From assembly GCF_902498195.1 (NCBI RefSeq), contig NZ_CABVIY010000002.1:1054001-1118000 (forward strand): DNA of 64,000 nt, in the 5' to 3' direction. The notes below the pieces were generated by a model that saw only the letters and a program-made list of their open reading frames with translations, had not been told where the DNA came from and made no database searches. The stretch is from Pseudomonas fluorescens (GTDB lineage Bacteria > Pseudomonadota > Gammaproteobacteria > Pseudomonadales > Pseudomonadaceae). Both the position numbers and the translations under genes were made by a program. Below, one piece after another: positions 30,814-40,681 of the stretch (within the stretch, counting starts at the first letter, position 1; each line of letters opens with the position of its first letter).

Positions 30814-32088
30814 ATGAGTGATCGTCGAGTGGTTGTAACGGGCATGGGCCTGGTTTCTCCTTTGGGAAGCGGTGTGGAAGTGGTGTGGAAGCGTCTGTTG
30901 GCCGGACGTTCCGGGTTGCGCAATTTGCCGGAAGAAGTGGTTGCCGATTTGCCGGCCAAAGTCGGTGGTGCGGTACCGACCCTGGTGGATGATGCCGAGG
31001 CGGGGTTCGACCCGGACCGTGCAACGCCACCTAAAGAACAGAAGAAGATGGACCGCTTCATTCTGTTCGCCATGGAAGCGGCGCGTCAGGCGCTGGAGCA
31101 GGCCGGTTGGCAAGCACAGACCGCCGATAGCCAGGAGCGCACGGCCACTATTATCGGTTCCGGCGTGGGTGGTTTCGGTGCGATTGCCGATGCGGTGCGC
31201 ACCACGGACAGCCGCGGGCCACGGCGCTTGTCGTCTTTCACCATCCCTTCGTTTCTGGTCAATCTGGCAGCCGGGCATGTGTCGATCCAGCACGGATTCA
31301 AAGGTCCGCTGGGCGCACCCGTGACGGCGTGTGCCGCCGGGGTTCAGGCGATTGGCGACGCGGCGCGGCTGATTCGTTCCGGCGAAGCGGATATCGCGGT
31401 CTGTGGCGGCGCGGAGGCGGCGATCGATCGGGTCAGCCTCGCCGGGTTTGCTGCCGCTCGTGCATTGTCCAGTGCGTACAACGACAGCCCGGGGCTTGCT
31501 TCACGTCCGTTCGACAGGGGGCGTGATGGTTTTGTCATGGGCGAAGGTGCCGGTCTGTTGGTGATCGAATCCCTGGAACATGCCTTGGCCCGTGGCGCCA
31601 CGCCACTGGCGGAACTGGTCGGTTACGGCACCAGCGCTGATGCCTATCACCTGACCGCAGGACCCGAGGACGGCAGCGGTGCACGCCGGGCGATGTCGCT
31701 GGCGTTGGCTCAGGCGGGAGTAGCCCCGGAGCAGGTCCAGCACCTGAATGCCCACGCCACCTCGACACCCGTTGGCGATCTTGGAGAACTGGCGGCGATC
31801 AAGGCCTTGTTCGGTGCGAAAAACGGCATCGCGGTGACGTCCACCAAGTCAGCGACCGGTCATTTGCTCGGTGCGGCAGGCGGGCTCGAAGCGATCTTTA
31901 CGCTGTTGGCGATCCGCGATCAGGTCGTACCGGCGACGCTCAACTTCGAGAATCCCGATCCTGCGGCCGAAGGCGTGGACATCGTCCATGGTCAGGCCAG
32001 GCCGATGGTCATCGAGTACGCGTTGTCCAATGGCTTCGGGTTCGGCGGGGTCAATGCCAGCGTGCTGTTCAAGCGCTGGCAGGGTTAG
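30814..32088 (+). CDS. fabF: beta-ketoacyl-ACP synthase II-like enzyme
   Basis: A 424-residue thiolase-fold ketosynthase with the full catalytic triad: Cys173 (PVTACAAGVQAIGDA), His314 (LNAHATSTPVGDLGE) and His350 (STKSATGHLLGAAGG). It extends acyl chains with malonyl-ACP. It is not in the usual plsX-fabD-fabG-acpP-fabF cluster, so it is likely a second, accessory FabF copy; pairing with an SDR and a convergent TetR gene suggests a specialised or regulated role. The stop overlaps the tetR stop by four bases on the opposite strand. Confidence 0.9.
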   Translation: MSDRRVVVTGMGLVSPLGSGVEVVWKRLLAGRSGLRNLPEEVVADLPAKVGGAVPTLVDDAEAGFDPDRATPPKEQKKMDRFILFAMEAARQALEQAGWQAQTADSQERTATIIGSGVGGFGAIADAVRTTDSRGPRRLSSFTIPSFLVNLAAGHVSIQHGFKGPLGAPVTACAAGVQAIGDAARLIRSGEADIAVCGGAEAAIDRVSLAGFAAARALSSAYNDSPGLASRPFDRGRDGFVMGEGAGLLVIESLEHALARGATPLAELVGYGTSADAYHLTAGPEDGSGARRAMSLALAQAGVAPEQVQHLNAHATSTPVGDLGELAAIKALFGAKNGIAVTSTKSATGHLLGAAGGLEAIFTLLAIRDQVVPATLNFENPDPAAEGVDIVHGQARPMVIEYALSNGFGFGGVNASVLFKRWQG

Positions 32089-32642
32089 TCCCGGGAGTGC
32101 TTGAGATGTTTGCGCGCGACGTCGAGGATCCGTTGGGCGAACTCGACGTCGGCGACGCTGCGCGATAACAGCAGGGCCCCGACCAGTGCTGCCATGATGA
32201 CAATGCTGCGCTCATCAGTGTTTTCACCTTCAAGGGTGCTCTCGATCTGGTCGAGTCGGGCCTTGAGCACAACGTCGCTGGTCGGGCTCGGTTGTCCACG
32301 CAAACCCAGCTCCGAAGAAATGGTCAGCAATGGGCAACCCTCGTGGGGCGAAGTCTTGTGCCATTCAGACAGGTAGGTATCGATGAAGGCTTCGAGGGGG
32401 TGATCCTCGGCGAAGATTTGCGCACACAATCCGTCCACCTGGTCGCCGGCGGCCTGTAGCGCTTTTTCCACCAATTCGTCCTTGGACTTGAAGTGCGAAT
32501 AAAAGCCACCGTGAGTCAAGCCCAGCGCTTTCATCAGGGGTTGCAAACCGGTCGCGCCGATACCGTCACGGCGAAAGCGCTCTGAAGCTTCCTTGATGAT
32601 GCGTTGGTGAGTCTGGGCTTTATGGTCCTGCGAATAACGCAT
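32085..32642 (-). CDS. TetR/AcrR family transcriptional regulator
   Basis: A 185-residue regulator. The N-terminal helix-turn-helix (about residues 10-55) contains RIIKEASERFRRDGIGATGL and the family signature GLTHGGFYSHFKSKDELVE. The C-terminal ligand domain has a conserved Cys in HEGCPLLTISSELG. The chosen ATG at 32642 gives MRYSQDHKAQTHQ; an upstream ATG at 32660 would add six residues. It converges on fabF with overlapping stops and may control the SDR-fabF pair or a nearby unknown gene. Confidence 0.88.
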   Translation of the reverse strand: MRYSQDHKAQTHQRIIKEASERFRRDGIGATGLQPLMKALGLTHGGFYSHFKSKDELVEKALQAAGDQVDGLCAQIFAEDHPLEAFIDTYLSEWHKTSPHEGCPLLTISSELGLRGQPSPTSDVVLKARLDQIESTLEGENTDERSIVIMAALVGALLLSRSVADVEFAQRILDVARKHLKHSRD

Positions 32643-32820
32643 CTGATATCTCCACATCAATGCGCCATATTAACCAATGAAAATTAAATGGTGACTGTAC
32701 TTCTACTTCTAAAAAGCATGCAGATGCGTCGATCTGGTCTGAAAGCCTGCAAGTACTGGCACGAATAGTGACTACGAAGTTGCTGACAATTGCTGAACTG
32801 ACCTGGCGCAAGTAAGAGCA

Positions 32821-32852
32821 AAGAGATCGCAGCCTTCGGCAGCTCCTACAAG
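32821..32852. repeat. single REP unit, family B
   Basis: AGAGATCGCAGCC TTCGGCAGCTCCTACA is one copy of the GATCGCAGCC...GGCAGCTCCTAC unit. Only a trace of an inverted partner (CTGCGATCTTTTGA near 32887) remains, so this is a degenerate member. The rest of the 32643-32901 spacer shows nothing else I can support. Confidence 0.7.
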
Positions 32853-32901
32853 GATTATGCGTTTCCCTGAGGGCGCTGCTGAAGATCTGCGATCTTTTGA
32901 A

Positions 32902-33069
32902 CTAGCGGTCCTGCGCATCCTTGGCGTCCGCTTCCGCATTGCGCTCCGCCACGCGTCGGCGTTGTTCATCGGTCAGATCGACCTTGGTGGCGGTGTCACG
33001 CAACATCATCAAGCCGCCAACGATCGAGCCGATGGCGACGATTAGAATCAACCAGGCATACCAGGGCAT
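32902..33069 (-). CDS. DUF2897 family small membrane protein
   Basis: A 55-residue protein with one N-terminal TM helix (YAWLILIVAIGSIVGGLMML) followed by a charged cytoplasmic tail (LTDEQRRRVAERNAEADAKD). This pattern fits the DUF2897 family of pseudomonads. The start ATG is preceded by AAGGAGAACCCT, an excellent ribosome binding site, which rules out the longer frame running to 33243. Function unknown. Confidence 0.8.
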   Translation of the reverse strand: MPWYAWLILIVAIGSIVGGLMMLRDTATKVDLTDEQRRRVAERNAEADAKDAQDR

Positions 33070-33205
33070 AGGGTTCTCCTTGAAGGCAGGCCGATTGGCG
33101 GGTTTCGCCAATCGATCGTGCTTACCACTATTGAGTGATGTGTTTTCGCAGTGGTTCCATTCTATGCCTGTTCCGCTCAATACCCCATGAAGTGCGCACC
33201 CTCTT

Positions 33206-33285
33206 ATAGGAGCTGCCGCAGGCTGCAATCGTTTGATCTTCAAAAATCAAGACCAAGAGATCGCAGCCTGCGGCAGTTCCTACGG
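33206..33285. repeat. REP inverted repeat, family B
   Basis: TATAGGAGCTGCCGCAGGCTG followed by CAATC is mirrored by GATCGCAGCCTGCGGCAGTTCCTAC about 40 bases on. It lies between the DUF2897 gene and the end of the permease gene. Confidence 0.88.
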
Positions 33286-33296
33286 GAGATAGCGTT

Positions 33297-34661
33297 TTAA
33301 AGCCCGGTCAACATCGCATCCGCCGGTGCGTCGGCACGCAGTTGTGCGGTGAGTACGAAGTACACGAAACCCACGACCATGAAGCCGAGGAAGATCAGCC
33401 CGATCAGCGTGTTGAACCAGGCCATGGCGACCAGGCACACCACCGCCAGCACCAATGCAATGAAGGGCACCAGCGGATAGCAGGGCGCGCGGAAGGTGCG
33501 TTCAAGGTTCGGTTCGGTTTTACGCAGTTTGAACAGGCTGAGCATGCTCATGATGTACATCACGATTGCACCGAACACGGCCATGGTGATCATCGCGGCG
33601 GTCAGCGTCATGCCGCCGAGATTGATCAGGCCGTCGCTGTAGATCGCGGCGATGCCGATCACGCCGCCGGCGATGATCGCCCGGTGCGGCGTCTGGAAAC
33701 GCGACAGTTTGGCCAGGGACGCCGGCAGGTAGCCGGCACGGGCGAGGGCGAAGAACTGCCGCGAGTAGCCGAGAATGATTCCGTGGAAACTCGCCACCAA
33801 ACCGAACAGACCGATCCACACCAGCATGTGCAACCAGCCCGAGCTTTCGCCGACCACGGTTTTCATCGCCTGCGGCAGCGGGTCGTTGATGTTCGCCAGG
33901 GCGCGCCAGTCGCCGACGCCACCGGCAAAGAACATCACCCCCATTGCCAGCAGCACCAGCGTCAGGATGCCGCTGATGTAGGCCTTGGGAATCGTGCGTT
34001 TCGGGTCCTTGGCTTCTTCGGCGGCCATGGCCGCGCCCTCGATGGCGAGGAAGAACCAGATCGCAAAGGGAATCGCCGCAAACATCCCGGCAATTGCCGG
34101 TGCGCCGAACACATCCGAGCCGGCCCAGCCATTGAGGGCGAAATTGCTGAAGCTGAAGGCCGGTGCAACCACCCCCATGAACACCAGCAGCTCTGCCACC
34201 GCCAGCACGCAGACCACCAGTTCGAAGGTCGCCGCCAGCTTCACACCGAGGATGTTCAGGCCCATGAACAGGATATAGGCGCCCACCGCGGCGTGTTTCG
34301 GGTCGAGGGCGGGAAACTGTACGTTGAGGTAGGCGCCGATCGCCAGGGCAATGGCCGGTGGCGCAAAGACGAACTCAATCAGCGTCGCCAGCCCGGCGAT
34401 CAGTCCACCCTTCTCGCCGAAGGCGCGGCGACTGTAGGCAAAAGGGCCGCCGGCATGGGGAATGGCGGTGGTCAGCTCGGTGAAACTGAAGATGAAACAG
34501 GTGTACATGGTGGCGACCATAAAGGAGGTCACCAGAAAGCCCAGCGTCCCGGCCACGCCCCAGCCATAACTCCAGCCGAAATACTCCCCGGAAATCACCA
34601 GCCCGACCGCAATACCCCACAGATGCAGCGTGCCCAGCGTGGGTTTGAGTTGTGTGTTCAT
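33297..34661 (-). CDS. eat: ethanolamine permease (APC family)
   Basis: A 454-residue amino acid-polyamine-organocation transporter with 12 hydrophobic segments. The N-terminus (LGTLHLWGIAVGLVISGEYF, then GWSYGWGVAGTLGFL) is characteristic of the Eat ethanolamine permeases. Further features are the AIEGAAMAAEEAKDPKRTIP loop after TM6 and EPNLERTFRAPCYPLVP near TM11. ATG at 34661 follows AGGGAGCAAGCGC. The ethanolamine ammonia-lyase genes that usually sit beside it are not in this window, so substrate rests on family resemblance. Confidence 0.85.
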   Translation of the reverse strand: MNTQLKPTLGTLHLWGIAVGLVISGEYFGWSYGWGVAGTLGFLVTSFMVATMYTCFIFSFTELTTAIPHAGGPFAYSRRAFGEKGGLIAGLATLIEFVFAPPAIALAIGAYLNVQFPALDPKHAAVGAYILFMGLNILGVKLAATFELVVCVLAVAELLVFMGVVAPAFSFSNFALNGWAGSDVFGAPAIAGMFAAIPFAIWFFLAIEGAAMAAEEAKDPKRTIPKAYISGILTLVLLAMGVMFFAGGVGDWRALANINDPLPQAMKTVVGESSGWLHMLVWIGLFGLVASFHGIILGYSRQFFALARAGYLPASLAKLSRFQTPHRAIIAGGVIGIAAIYSDGLINLGGMTLTAAMITMAVFGAIVMYIMSMLSLFKLRKTEPNLERTFRAPCYPLVPFIALVLAVVCLVAMAWFNTLIGLIFLGFMVVGFVYFVLTAQLRADAPADAMLTGL

Positions 34662-34851
34662 GCGCTTGCTCCCTGAACGGTTTGTAAAGCTCGGGGAGGG
34701 CGATTGCAGTGGGCGTGCCATTTTGCAGTTGCGGGTCGTAAAGCACGAAAAGCTGTCGTATCGGGGATGTTTGCCCGTGGATGTGGGCAACAGGTGCGCC
34801 AGTTCTGGGCGTTATCGTCTGTTATGCCGTCTACGCGAGCAGGTTTCGATC

Positions 34852-35721
34852 TCAAGCTTGCCGGGCAAGGCATTCGCGCAAGGCGCTTTTCCAGTCAGGT
34901 TGCCCCACGCCCCAGTCACGCAGCAGGCGGCGGCAATCCAGGCGTGAGTTGAGCGGTCTGGTGGCCGGGGTCGGATACTCGCTCGACGGGATGGGCAGCA
35001 AGGTTGCGCAAGGCTTGCCCTGTTGTCTCAGGGCATCGCCAATCGCCTGGGCGAAGCCAAACCAGGAGGTTTCACCCTGGGCGGTCAAGTGATAGGTACC
35101 CCAGGCCGCCACATCCCCCGACTGCCAGCGCTCGATCAAGGCCAGCGTGCTGTTGGCGAGAGTGCCTGCCCAGGTGGGCGCCCCGATCTGGTCGGCGACA
35201 ACGCGTAGTTCGGGTTTCTCTTGCAGCAGGCGCTGCATGGTCAGCAGAAAATTGCGGCCATGATTGGAGTAGACCCAACTGGTGCGCAGGATCAGGTGCT
35301 GGCCTTGTACATCGGTAATGGCCCGTTCGCCCGCCAGCTTGCTCTTGCCGTAGACACCGAGCGGATTGGGGGTGTCATCTTCGTTGTAAGGCGCGGTCTT
35401 GGTGCCGTCGAACACGTAGTCGGTGGAGTAGTGAATCAGCGGGATACCGAGTGCCAGCGCCTCTTCGGCCAAAATACACGGGGCCACCGCGTTGACGGCA
35501 AAGGCTGTTTCAGGCTCGCTTTCAGCCAGATCGACGGCGGTGTAGGCCGCGGTATTGATGATCAGGTCAGGACGGAGGTGTCGAACCTGTTGGCGAATCT
35601 GCGCGGGTTGCGTCAAGTCGAGCTGATCGCGACCGCAAACAATCAGTTTGCCGAGCAGACCCAGGCGATGCTGCAACTCACAGGAAACCTGGCCATGCTG
35701 GCCGGTGATGAGGATACGCAT
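34852..35721 (-). CDS. rfbD: dTDP-4-dehydrorhamnose reductase
   Basis: A 289-residue RmlD-type SDR: RILITGQHGQVSCELQHRLG, NTAAYTAVDLAESEPETAFA, HYSTDYVFDGTK and YGKSKLAGERA with the catalytic Tyr and Lys; also RTSWVYSNHGRNF. It reduces dTDP-4-keto-L-rhamnose to dTDP-L-rhamnose. It is isolated: rfbB and rfbA are about 18-20 kb away in the O-antigen locus and no rfbC is in the window. Sequence differs clearly from the rfbD remnant at 15387, so it is not a simple recent copy of it. Its role as rhamnose enzyme or as another 4-keto reductase is open. Confidence 0.9.
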   Translation of the reverse strand: MRILITGQHGQVSCELQHRLGLLGKLIVCGRDQLDLTQPAQIRQQVRHLRPDLIINTAAYTAVDLAESEPETAFAVNAVAPCILAEEALALGIPLIHYSTDYVFDGTKTAPYNEDDTPNPLGVYGKSKLAGERAITDVQGQHLILRTSWVYSNHGRNFLLTMQRLLQEKPELRVVADQIGAPTWAGTLANSTLALIERWQSGDVAAWGTYHLTAQGETSWFGFAQAIGDALRQQGKPCATLLPIPSSEYPTPATRPLNSRLDCRRLLRDWGVGQPDWKSALRECLARQA

Positions 35722-35881
35722 GATGGCCAGCCTTTTTCAGTCAGTCGCTAACGCGAATGGTCATAGCTTGTCGGCAGCAAGGGTAGGGTGCAATGAATTA
35801 TTGGCCTACTTTTGGTTTTGGGGGTAATCGCGGCGACGCGGCCCGCCCAGACAGCGCTGTAACCCCGGCGTAAACCCACTC

Positions 35882-35899
35882 TTTACGCTTTCTTTATGC
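35882..35899 (+). promoter_or_regulatory. possible KdpE binding site upstream of kdpF
   Basis: TTTACGCTTTCTTTATGC contains a direct TTTACG/TTTATG repeat, resembling the T-rich direct-repeat KdpE site of enterobacteria, about 90 bases upstream of kdpF. The 35722-35989 spacer holds no gene and must carry the kdp promoter. Confidence 0.4.
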
Positions 35900-35989
35900 C
35901 CCGCCACACCCCTCGCTCTCGTTCCTTTACAGCCTCCCTGTCGACAATAACGCCACAAGCGGCAATACGCCGTAACACGGAGAACTTCC

Positions 35990-36079
35990 ATGAGCGTTCT
36001 GGACGGGGTGTCACTGCTGTTGGCAGTGGGGCTGTTCATTTATCTGTTGGTTGCGCTGTTGCGCGCGGACCGGAACTAG
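35990..36079 (+). CDS. kdpF: potassium-transporting ATPase small subunit KdpF
   Basis: A 29-residue single-span membrane peptide, MSVLDGVSLLLAVGLFIYLL followed by VALLRADRN. It has the KdpF pattern (a TM helix with a C-terminal basic/acidic end) and stabilises the KdpABC complex in lipid. It lies eight bases upstream of kdpA, as usual. Confidence 0.93.
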   Translation: MSVLDGVSLLLAVGLFIYLLVALLRADRN

Positions 36080-36087
36080 GAGCGGCT

Positions 36088-37782
36088 ATGCACAGTTATG
36101 ACTATTGGCTGATCCTCGCGTTTTTCGCGGTGGTATTGGTCCCGGCGCCGTTTCTCGGGCGCTTCTACTACAAGGTCATGGAAGGCCAGCGCACCTGGCT
36201 GACGCCGGTCCTCGGGCCGGTGGAGCGTGGATGTTACCGGTTGGCCGGGGTCGATCCCCAGGCCGAACAGAGCTGGCAGAAGTACGCACTGGCGTTGCTG
36301 GCGTTCAACCTGGCGGGTTTCCTGCTGCTGTTCGCGATCCTGTTGTTCCAAGACCATCTGCCGCTCAACCCGCAGAATCTGCCAGGCCAGGAGTGGACGC
36401 TGGCGTTCAACACCGCCATCAGTTTCATGACCAACACCAACTGGCAGGCCTACAGCGGCGAAGCGTCCCTGAGCTATCTGAGCCAGATGGTCGGCCTCAC
36501 CGTGCAGAACTTCGTCAGCGCTGCCACCGGCCTCGCTGTGCTGGTTGCTCTGTGTCGCGGCATCGGGCGCAAATCCACCCAGTCGCTGGGCAATTTCTGG
36601 GTCGACATGACCCGCGCCACCCTCTACGGCCTGCTGCCGCTGTGCCTGTTGCTGGCGCTGTACCTGGTGTGGCAGGGCGTGCCGCAGACCTTCGCGCAAT
36701 ACGTGAATGCGCTGACCATGCAGGGCGTCGATCAGGTGATTCCGCTGGGCCCGGCCGCCAGCCAGATCGCGATCAAGCAACTGGGCACCAACGGCGGTGG
36801 CTTCTTCGGCGTCAACTCGGCGCATCCGTTCGAGAACCCGACAGCCTGGTCCAACCTGTTCGAAATGGCGTCGATCATCCTGATTCCCGTCGCGCTGGTC
36901 TTCACCTTCGGCCACTACGTGAAGGACCTGCGCCAGAGCCGCGCCATCATCGCCTGCATGCTGGCGCTGTTCCTGATCGGCGGTGCCACTTCGTTGTGGG
37001 CCGAATATCAACCGAACCCGAGCCTGAACAACGTCGCCGTCGAACAGACCGCGCCGCTGGAAGGCAAGGAAGCGCGTTTCGGCACCACGGCCACGGTGTT
37101 GTGGTCGGTGACCACCACGGCCGCCTCGAACGGTTCGGTCAACGGCATGCACGACAGCCTCAACCCGCTCAGCGGCATGGTGGCGCTGGTCAACATGATG
37201 GTCGGCGAAGTGATCTTCGGCGGCGTCGGCGCCGGGCTCTACGGCATGTTGCTCAACGTGCTGATCGCGGTGTTCCTCGCCGGCCTGATGATTGGCCGCA
37301 CGCCGGAATACCTCGGCAAGAAACTGCAGGCCAGGGAAGTGCAATTGCTGGTGGTGACCTTGCTGGTGATGCCGGTGGGCGTACTGGTGCTCGGTGCGAT
37401 TGCCGCCAGCCTGCCAGGGCCGGTGGCCTCGGTCAGCAACCCCGGCCCCCACGGTTTCAGTCAGTTGCTCTACGCCTACACCTCGGCCAGTGCCAACAAC
37501 GGCTCCGCGTTCGGTGGTTTCAGCGCCAACACGCCGTTCCACAACCTGATGCTGGGCCTGGGCATGTTGATCGGTCGTTTCGGCTACATCCTCCCGGTGC
37601 TGGCTTTGGCGGGCAGCCTGGCGATGAAGAAAACCGCGCCGATCGGCCAGAACAGCTTCCCGACCCATGGCCCGCTGTTTGTGACGCTGCTGACCGTGAC
37701 CATTTTGCTGGTGGGTGGTTTGACCTTCTTGCCGACGCTGGCACTGGGTCCGATTGCTGAACACTTGAGCATGGGCTTCTAA
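36088..37782 (+). CDS. kdpA: potassium-transporting ATPase subunit KdpA
   Basis: A 564-residue inner-membrane channel-like subunit of the SKT superfamily that binds and selects K+. Selectivity-loop segments are visible in each quarter, for example [38 protein letters not shown], and [20 protein letters not shown]. About ten TM helices. ATG at 36088 follows AGGAGCGGCT, which overlaps the kdpF stop; the long upstream frame is spurious. kdpB starts 11 bases after the stop. Confidence 0.97.
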   Translation: MHSYDYWLILAFFAVVLVPAPFLGRFYYKVMEGQRTWLTPVLGPVERGCYRLAGVDPQAEQSWQKYALALLAFNLAGFLLLFAILLFQDHLPLNPQNLPGQEWTLAFNTAISFMTNTNWQAYSGEASLSYLSQMVGLTVQNFVSAATGLAVLVALCRGIGRKSTQSLGNFWVDMTRATLYGLLPLCLLLALYLVWQGVPQTFAQYVNALTMQGVDQVIPLGPAASQIAIKQLGTNGGGFFGVNSAHPFENPTAWSNLFEMASIILIPVALVFTFGHYVKDLRQSRAIIACMLALFLIGGATSLWAEYQPNPSLNNVAVEQTAPLEGKEARFGTTATVLWSVTTTAASNGSVNGMHDSLNPLSGMVALVNMMVGEVIFGGVGAGLYGMLLNVLIAVFLAGLMIGRTPEYLGKKLQAREVQLLVVTLLVMPVGVLVLGAIAASLPGPVASVSNPGPHGFSQLLYAYTSASANNGSAFGGFSANTPFHNLMLGLGMLIGRFGYILPVLALAGSLAMKKTAPIGQNSFPTHGPLFVTLLTVTILLVGGLTFLPTLALGPIAEHLSMGF

Positions 37783-37792
37783 GGAATCCATC

Positions 37793-39859
37793 ATGAATAT
37801 GCATGTTCCCGCTTCAAAACCTGCGTCGCCTGCCAAGTCGGCCGAAGCGCCGAAAACCGCGATTTCGGCCCTCTGGCGCCCGGCGCTGGTGCAAGCCTTC
37901 GTCAAGCTCGACCCTCGGCAGTTGCAGCGTGCGCCAGTGATGCTGGTGGTCGAACTGACTGCCATCCTGACCACCGTCCTCTGCTTCGTCCCGGACACCG
38001 CCGTACCCACCTTCGTCGCCGCGCAAATCGCGGTATGGCTGTGGTTTACCGTGCTGTTCGCCAACTTTGCCGAGGCCCTGGCCGAAGGTCGCGGCAAGGC
38101 CCGCGCCGACAGTCTCAAGGCCGGCAGCGAGGGCTTGAGCGCCCGCCGCAAAACCAGTAACGGCACCTTTCAGGTGATGCCGGCCGCCAGCCTGCGCAAG
38201 GGTGATGTGGTGCGCGTCGAAGCCGGGGAAATGATCCCCGGTGACGGCGAAGTGATCGAAGGCATCGCCGCGGTCAACGAAGCGGCGATCACCGGTGAAT
38301 CGGCGCCGGTGATTCGTGAGTCCGGGGGCGACCGTTCGGCCGTCACCGGTAATACCCGGCTGGTGTCCGACTGGCTGCTGGTGAAGATCACCGCCAACCC
38401 CGGCGAGTCGACGCTGGACCGCATGATCGCCCTGGTCGAAGGCGCCAAACGGCAGAAAACCCCCAACGAAGTGGCGCTCGACATCCTGCTGATCGGCCTG
38501 ACCCTGATCTTCCTGCTGGTGGTGGTCACGCTGCAACCGTTCGCCCACTTCGCTAACGGCAGCCTGCCGCTGGTGTTCCTGGTGGCGTTATTGGTCACGC
38601 TGATCCCGACCACCATTGGCGGTCTGCTGTCGGCCATCGGTATCGCCGGGATGGATCGCCTGGTACGCCTGAATGTGATCGCCAAGTCCGGCCGCGCCGT
38701 GGAAGCGGCGGGGGACGTGCACGTCCTGCTGCTGGACAAGACCGGCACCATCACCTTCGGTAACCGTCGTTGCGCCGCCGTGGTACCGGCGCCGGGCGTG
38801 ACGGCCAGGGAGCTGGCCGAGGGCGCCTTGCTGGCCTCGCTGGCCGATGACACGGCGGAAGGTAAATCCGTCGTCGAGTACCTGCGGGGCACTCAACCGC
38901 AACCCGAGCCGGCCCCCGAGTTGCTGACCGCCGTACCGTTCAGCGCCGAAACCCGGTTATCCGGTGTCGACTACCAGGGCCGCGTGTACCGCAAGGGCGC
39001 GGTGGATTCGCTGCTGGCTTTCGTGGACATCAAGCGTGCCGATCTGGCCGCGCCGCTGTCCCGGGAAATCGACAAGATCGCCCAGAGTGGCGGCACGCCG
39101 TTGCTGGTGTGCGCCGACGGCAAACTGCTGGGCGCGATCCACCTCAAGGACGTGGTCAAGCCCGGCATCCGCGAGCGTTTCGCCGAGCTGCGCAAACTGG
39201 GGATCCGCACGGTCATGGTGACCGGCGACAACCCGCTGACCGCCGCGGCGATTGCCGCCGAAGCCGGTGTGGATGACGTGTTGGCCGAGGCCACGCCGGA
39301 GAAAAAACTGGCGCGCATTCGTCATGAGCAAAACGACGGTCGCCTGGTCGCCATGTGCGGCGACGGCGCCAACGACGCCCCGGCCCTGGCCCAGGCGGAC
39401 GTCGGCATGGCGATGAACGATGGCACCCAGGCGGCGCGCGAGGCGGCCAACATGGTCGACCTCGACAGCGACCCGACCAAGCTGCTGGACGTGGTGCAGA
39501 TCGGCAAGGAATTGCTGGTGACCCGCGGCGCGCTGACCACGTTTTCCATCGCCAACGACGTGGCCAAGTACTTCGCGATCCTGCCGGCGTTGTTTGCCTC
39601 GATCTACCCGCAACTCGGCGTGCTGAACATCATGCACCTGAGTAGCCCGCAGAGCGCGATTCTCTCGGCGATCGTGTTCAACGCCTTGATCATCGTCGTG
39701 CTGATTCCGCTGGCGCTGCGCGGTGTACGGGTGCAGGCCGCGAGCGCGGCAGCGTTGCTGCGCCGCAACCTGCTGATCTATGGGCTGGGCGGGATCCTGG
39801 TGCCGTTCGTGGGCATCAAGGCGATCGACATGCTGTTGACGGCGTTGCACCTGGTTTAA
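37793..39859 (+). CDS. kdpB: potassium-transporting ATPase ATP-binding subunit KdpB
   Basis: A 688-residue P-type ATPase that drives high-affinity K+ uptake. Actuator-domain motif TGES at 168-171; phosphorylation site Asp315 in [13 protein letters not shown]; hinge motifs [14 protein letters not shown] and [18 protein letters not shown]. Seven or so TM helices with the KdpB-typical [17 protein letters not shown] in TM4. It pairs with KdpA, KdpC and KdpF. Confidence 0.98.
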   Translation: MNMHVPASKPASPAKSAEAPKTAISALWRPALVQAFVKLDPRQLQRAPVMLVVELTAILTTVLCFVPDTAVPTFVAAQIAVWLWFTVLFANFAEALAEGRGKARADSLKAGSEGLSARRKTSNGTFQVMPAASLRKGDVVRVEAGEMIPGDGEVIEGIAAVNEAAITGESAPVIRESGGDRSAVTGNTRLVSDWLLVKITANPGESTLDRMIALVEGAKRQKTPNEVALDILLIGLTLIFLLVVVTLQPFAHFANGSLPLVFLVALLVTLIPTTIGGLLSAIGIAGMDRLVRLNVIAKSGRAVEAAGDVHVLLLDKTGTITFGNRRCAAVVPAPGVTARELAEGALLASLADDTAEGKSVVEYLRGTQPQPEPAPELLTAVPFSAETRLSGVDYQGRVYRKGAVDSLLAFVDIKRADLAAPLSREIDKIAQSGGTPLLVCADGKLLGAIHLKDVVKPGIRERFAELRKLGIRTVMVTGDNPLTAAAIAAEAGVDDVLAEATPEKKLARIRHEQNDGRLVAMCGDGANDAPALAQADVGMAMNDGTQAAREAANMVDLDSDPTKLLDVVQIGKELLVTRGALTTFSIANDVAKYFAILPALFASIYPQLGVLNIMHLSSPQSAILSAIVFNALIIVVLIPLALRGVRVQAASAAALLRRNLLIYGLGGILVPFVGIKAIDMLLTALHLV

Positions 39860-39871
39860 ACGACCCCCACC

Positions 39872-39978
39872 CCTGTAGGAGCGAGCTCTGCTCGCGATGG
39901 TGGATAACGATAACGCGCCCTCCCTGACTGAACGCGGCGCTTTCAATTGCATCGCGAGCAGGGCTCGCTCCTACAGGT
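39872..39978. repeat. REP inverted repeat, family C, within the kdp operon
   Basis: CCTGTAGGAGCGAGCTCTGC followed by TCGCGATG is mirrored by CATCGCGAGCAGGGCTCGCTCCTACAG about 55 bases later (read in pieces). It lies between kdpB and kdpC and lengthens a junction that is normally only a few bases. Other members are at 54.8 and 62.8 kb. Confidence 0.9.
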
Positions 39979-40004
39979 CAATTAGAGAATTCGAGGATTT
40001 TGAA

Positions 40005-40550
40005 ATGCCCACAATGATACGTCCGGCCTTGAGCCTGCTGGTCCTGATGACGCTGATCACCGGCGTCGCCTATCCCCTGGTCGTCACCGGCGTGGCCCAG
40101 GTCGCGTTCCCGGACCAGGCCAATGGCAGTCTGGTGCGCGATGCCGACGGCAAGGTCCGTGGCTCGTCGCTGATCGCCCAGGATTTCGTCGGCGACGCCT
40201 GGTTCCACCCACGGCCATCGGCCGGTGCCTTTGCCACCGTGTCGAGCGGCGCCAGCAACCTGTCGCCGAGCAACCCGGCGCTGGCCACGCGCGTGATCGA
40301 CGACGCCAACAAACTGCTGGTGCCAGGGCAAGGACCGGTGCCGCTGGCCATGGTCACCACCTCCGGCAGCGGCCTCGATCCACACTTGCCACCGGCCGCG
40401 ATTGCCTATCAACTGGCGCGTGTCGCCGCAGCGCGCAACCTGCCGGTGGCGACCCTGCAAAACCTGCTGGAGGCGCACATCGAGCAACCGTTGGTGGGGC
40501 CGCCGGTGGTGAATGTGCTGGCGCTGAACATGGCGCTTGAGACGTTGTAG
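40005..40550 (+). CDS. kdpC: potassium-transporting ATPase subunit KdpC
   Basis: A 181-residue subunit with one N-terminal TM segment ([20 protein letters not shown]) and a periplasmic domain with the family motifs [30 protein letters not shown], and [20 protein letters not shown]. It stabilises KdpAB and aids ATP affinity. ATG at 40005 is chosen because the frame before it runs through the REP element. A second ATG nine bases later is possible. Confidence 0.96.
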   Translation: MPTMIRPALSLLVLMTLITGVAYPLVVTGVAQVAFPDQANGSLVRDADGKVRGSSLIAQDFVGDAWFHPRPSAGAFATVSSGASNLSPSNPALATRVIDDANKLLVPGQGPVPLAMVTTSGSGLDPHLPPAAIAYQLARVAAARNLPVATLQNLLEAHIEQPLVGPPVVNVLALNMALETL

Positions 40551-40562
40551 AACAGTGGCGCC

Positions 40563-40630
40563 GCCTTCGCGAGCAAGCCCGCTCCCACAGGGAAATGCAT
40601 TTCAAATGTGGGAGCGGGCTTGCTCGCGAA
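40563..40630. repeat. REP inverted repeat, family A, between kdpC and kdpD
   Basis: CCTTCGCGAGCAAGCCCGCT and its inverted copy flank a short centre. It separates the transporter genes from the two-component genes and may lower read-through or mark mRNA processing. Confidence 0.9.
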
Positions 40631-40681
40631 TGACGGCAGAACAGTCACTACGTGAATATCTGAAAAAAGAGATCCCCGAAC

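Noticed and set aside
33342..34676. 444-codon frame antisense to the ethanolamine permease gene
   Set aside because: His/Gln-rich translation without domains; produced by codon bias of the permease gene on the opposite strand.
36105..37760. 551-codon open frame overlapping kdpA in another frame
   Set aside because: Arg/Pro/Gly-rich translation typical of frame shadows in GC-rich genes; kdpA itself has all its family motifs in the other frame.
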